NCBI GenBank assembly: GCA_029946075.1
Contig: JAQSDT010000167.1
Location: forward strand, 1-5,962
DNA length: 5,962 bases
Reading direction: 5' to 3'
Source of the DNA: a bacterium
GTDB lineage: Bacteria; Pseudomonadota; Alphaproteobacteria; Rhizobiales; Xanthobacteraceae
Position 1 is the first letter of the stretch; each line of letters starts with the position of its first letter. The position numbers were made by a program, and so were the translations under genes. The notes beneath the pieces are model-generated. The model was given only the letters and a program-made list of their open reading frames with translations. It did no database searches and was not told the DNA's origin. Shown here piece by piece: positions 5,314 through 5,962 of the stretch.

Positions 5314-5340
5314 GGCAGGGGTGCTTGCGGACTCTATAAG
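5312..5340 (+). promoter_or_regulatory. Near-consensus sigma-70 promoter
   Basis: TTGGCA (5312-5317) and TATAAG (5335-5340) are separated by exactly 17 bases and each match five of six consensus positions. The start site would be near 5347, about 60 bases before the small membrane protein gene at 5408. This is the best promoter in the window. It also argues against the in-frame TTG at 5312, which lies within the -35 box, being a start codon. Confidence 0.65.
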
Positions 5341-5407
5341 CAGCCTCGCGACCAAGGGACGGATGCCGTCACGTGGCGGCAGCCAGTATCTGATGGGGAC
5401 ACACGCG

Positions 5408-5545
5408 ATGCAGAGCGTTCAGCCAGACAACACCGATTCGATGCCGCTGCGGCAGTCGCCCCACGGCGTGGGTACGATCATGATCCGGTTTGTCGGGTTG
5501 CTGACGCTGGCTGTGGTGGCGATGACGCTGCTCTGGGGCAACTAG
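5408..5545 (+). CDS. Single-helix small membrane protein (45 aa), hypothetical
   Basis: The product is a polar N-terminal half (MQSVQPDNTDSMPLRQSPHG) followed by one hydrophobic span (residues ~26-43, IRFVGLLTLAVVAMTLLW) and a GN end. That arrangement suggests a C-tail-anchored inner-membrane protein. The ATG at 5408 is chosen because GGGGA (5395-5399) precedes it by eight bases. An in-frame ATG at 5393 would add five residues but has a poorer ribosome site. The promoter at 5312-5340 would give it a ~60-base leader. The family is not recognised and the function is unknown. It converges on another single-helix small protein at 5633-5773, with hairpins in between that could stop both transcripts. 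Confidence 0.62.
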   Translation: MQSVQPDNTDSMPLRQSPHGVGTIMIRFVGLLTLAVVAMTLLWGN

Positions 5546-5554
5546 AGCATTTCC

Positions 5555-5595
5555 GGTTCTGATTGAATCAGAACCAGACCCCGAAATGATCGGGG
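5555..5595. terminator. Double hairpin block between convergent small genes
   Basis: GGTTCTGATT (5555-5564) and AATCAGAACC (5566-5575) are perfect 10-base arms around a single G, so this is a nearly symmetrical palindrome. It is followed by CCCCGA (5579-5584) paired with TCGGGG (5590-5595) around AATGA. The block starts 10 bases after one stop codon and ends 37 bases beyond the other gene's stop, so it could serve as a bidirectional terminator. There is no long T-run. The AGAGCATTTCCGGTTCTGATT wording also resembles a dispersed Bradyrhizobium palindrome. Confidence 0.5.
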
Positions 5596-5632
5596 CCCAT
5601 GGTTACCAAATCCAAAATCTATTCTGAATGAA

Positions 5633-5773
5633 CTACTCTTGGATCGATGCCGTCGTCTCGACGGCATAGCCGTCGGCATGGGTCTTCACCACCATGGCGG
5701 TGGTCAGCATCACCGCGATGGTGATGGTTGCGAAGATAAAGCCGACGAATTTCAGGCTGCTGCGGTCTGCCAT
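5633..5773 (-). CDS. Single-helix small membrane protein (46 aa), conserved hypothetical
   Basis: ATG at 5773-5771 to TAG at 5635-5633. The product begins MADRSSLKFVGFIFATITIA, has one hydrophobic span (~residues 8-30), and ends with a polar segment (KTHADGYAVETTASIQE). It is either an inner-membrane protein with a short periplasmic tail or an uncleaved signal-anchor protein. On the minus strand GAGGGG ends six bases before this ATG, which is ideal spacing. An ATG two codons earlier (5779) abuts the GAGGGG and is too close. The frame is open back to 5839 but the added residues look non-coding. I recall short Bradyrhizobium hypotheticals starting in this way, without a known role. GGAAC at 5851-5847 lies upstream, but the expected -10 position reads CCTT, so an EcfG promoter is not well supported. 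Confidence 0.7.
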   Translation of the reverse strand: MADRSSLKFVGFIFATITIAVMLTTAMVVKTHADGYAVETTASIQE

Positions 5774-5869
5774 GGTCATCCCCTCGGTACTTTCCCTGAG
5801 ACGCATTTGGCAGGGATAAAGTTCAAAAGGCGTTAGCAAAAAGATCGTTCCGAAAATTCATCCGAAGCG

Positions 5870-5962
5870 ATGAACCTCTTCAGGATTTCGCTAACCATGT
5901 TGGGGCTGCGTAGATGGGGTAACGGGCCGACCGATTTAGCCGCCCGCTCGCTACGGCGCGAT
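5870..5962 (+). CDS. Possible start of a gene running off the window
   Basis: ATG at 5870 (MNLFRISLTMLGLRRWGNGP...) or the in-frame ATG at 5897 (MLGLRRWGNGPTDLAARSLRRD) opens a frame that stays open to the last base. AGGA at 5882-5885 could serve the second ATG at a longish spacing of 11 bases. The basic, Arg-rich N-terminus would suit a protein with a membrane helix just beyond, as in Tad-type pilus proteins, but that is a guess from style alone. Only 31 codons are visible, so chance openness is quite possible. It would be transcribed divergently from the minus-strand gene at 5773. Confidence 0.3.
   Translation, partial: MNLFRISLTMLGLRRWGNGPTDLAARSLRRD

Noticed and set aside
5830..5851. EcfG-type promoter for the minus-strand 46-residue gene
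   Set aside because: GGAAC is present, but 16-17 bases downstream the sequence is CCTT or CTTT, lacking the GTT core.

Overview
The window is GC-rich alphaproteobacterial DNA. The protein wording, the intergenic palindromes (starting CGTCATTGCG and GTCATTCCGGGG) and the set of small conserved proteins point to Bradyrhizobium or a close Nitrobacteraceae relative such as Rhodopseudomonas. This assignment comes from recognition of the sequence, not from a search. It looks like ordinary chromosome: I see no transposase, integrase, phage gene, CRISPR array, tRNA or rRNA.

Layout. (1) Positions 1-782 (+) hold the 3' end of uvrB (excision repair), with the UVR domain and a long basic low-complexity tail. 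(2) Just behind it lies an 82-bp palindromic intergenic repeat (793-874). (3) A small minus-strand gene of 59 codons (989-1168) has a clear ribosome binding site and a possible stress-sigma-factor promoter. (4) From 1435 to 3605 there are three diverged NTF2-like/SnoaL-like paralogues on the plus strand (1435-1923, 2093-2542, 3171-3605). They share an RRGKA motif and a DTxDΦΦxQ motif at almost identical residue positions. Between the second and third lie another palindromic repeat (2551-2642) and a small two-helix membrane protein gene (2727-2993). The third has an elaborate upstream region: a perfect 7-bp inverted repeat, a candidate promoter, and a two-tier hairpin followed by five T's that overlaps a 19-codon ORF. 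(5) 3694-4608 encodes a secreted, probably outer-membrane protein bracketed by two hairpin terminators. (6) 4784-5200 encodes a helical, coiled-coil protein with its own terminator. (7) At 5408-5545 (+) and 5633-5773 (-), two single-helix membrane proteins of about 45 residues face each other across a shared hairpin block. The first has a near-consensus sigma-70 promoter. (8) The last 93 bases may be the start of another plus-strand gene.

How the genes relate. Most are separated by 100-250 bases, with terminators or repeats between them, so they look like monocistronic units rather than one pathway operon. The one internal theme is the NTF2-like paralogue cluster. Its biochemical role cannot be read from the sequence. 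Nothing here is clearly a new system. The leader hairpin before the third paralogue is the most unusual structure.
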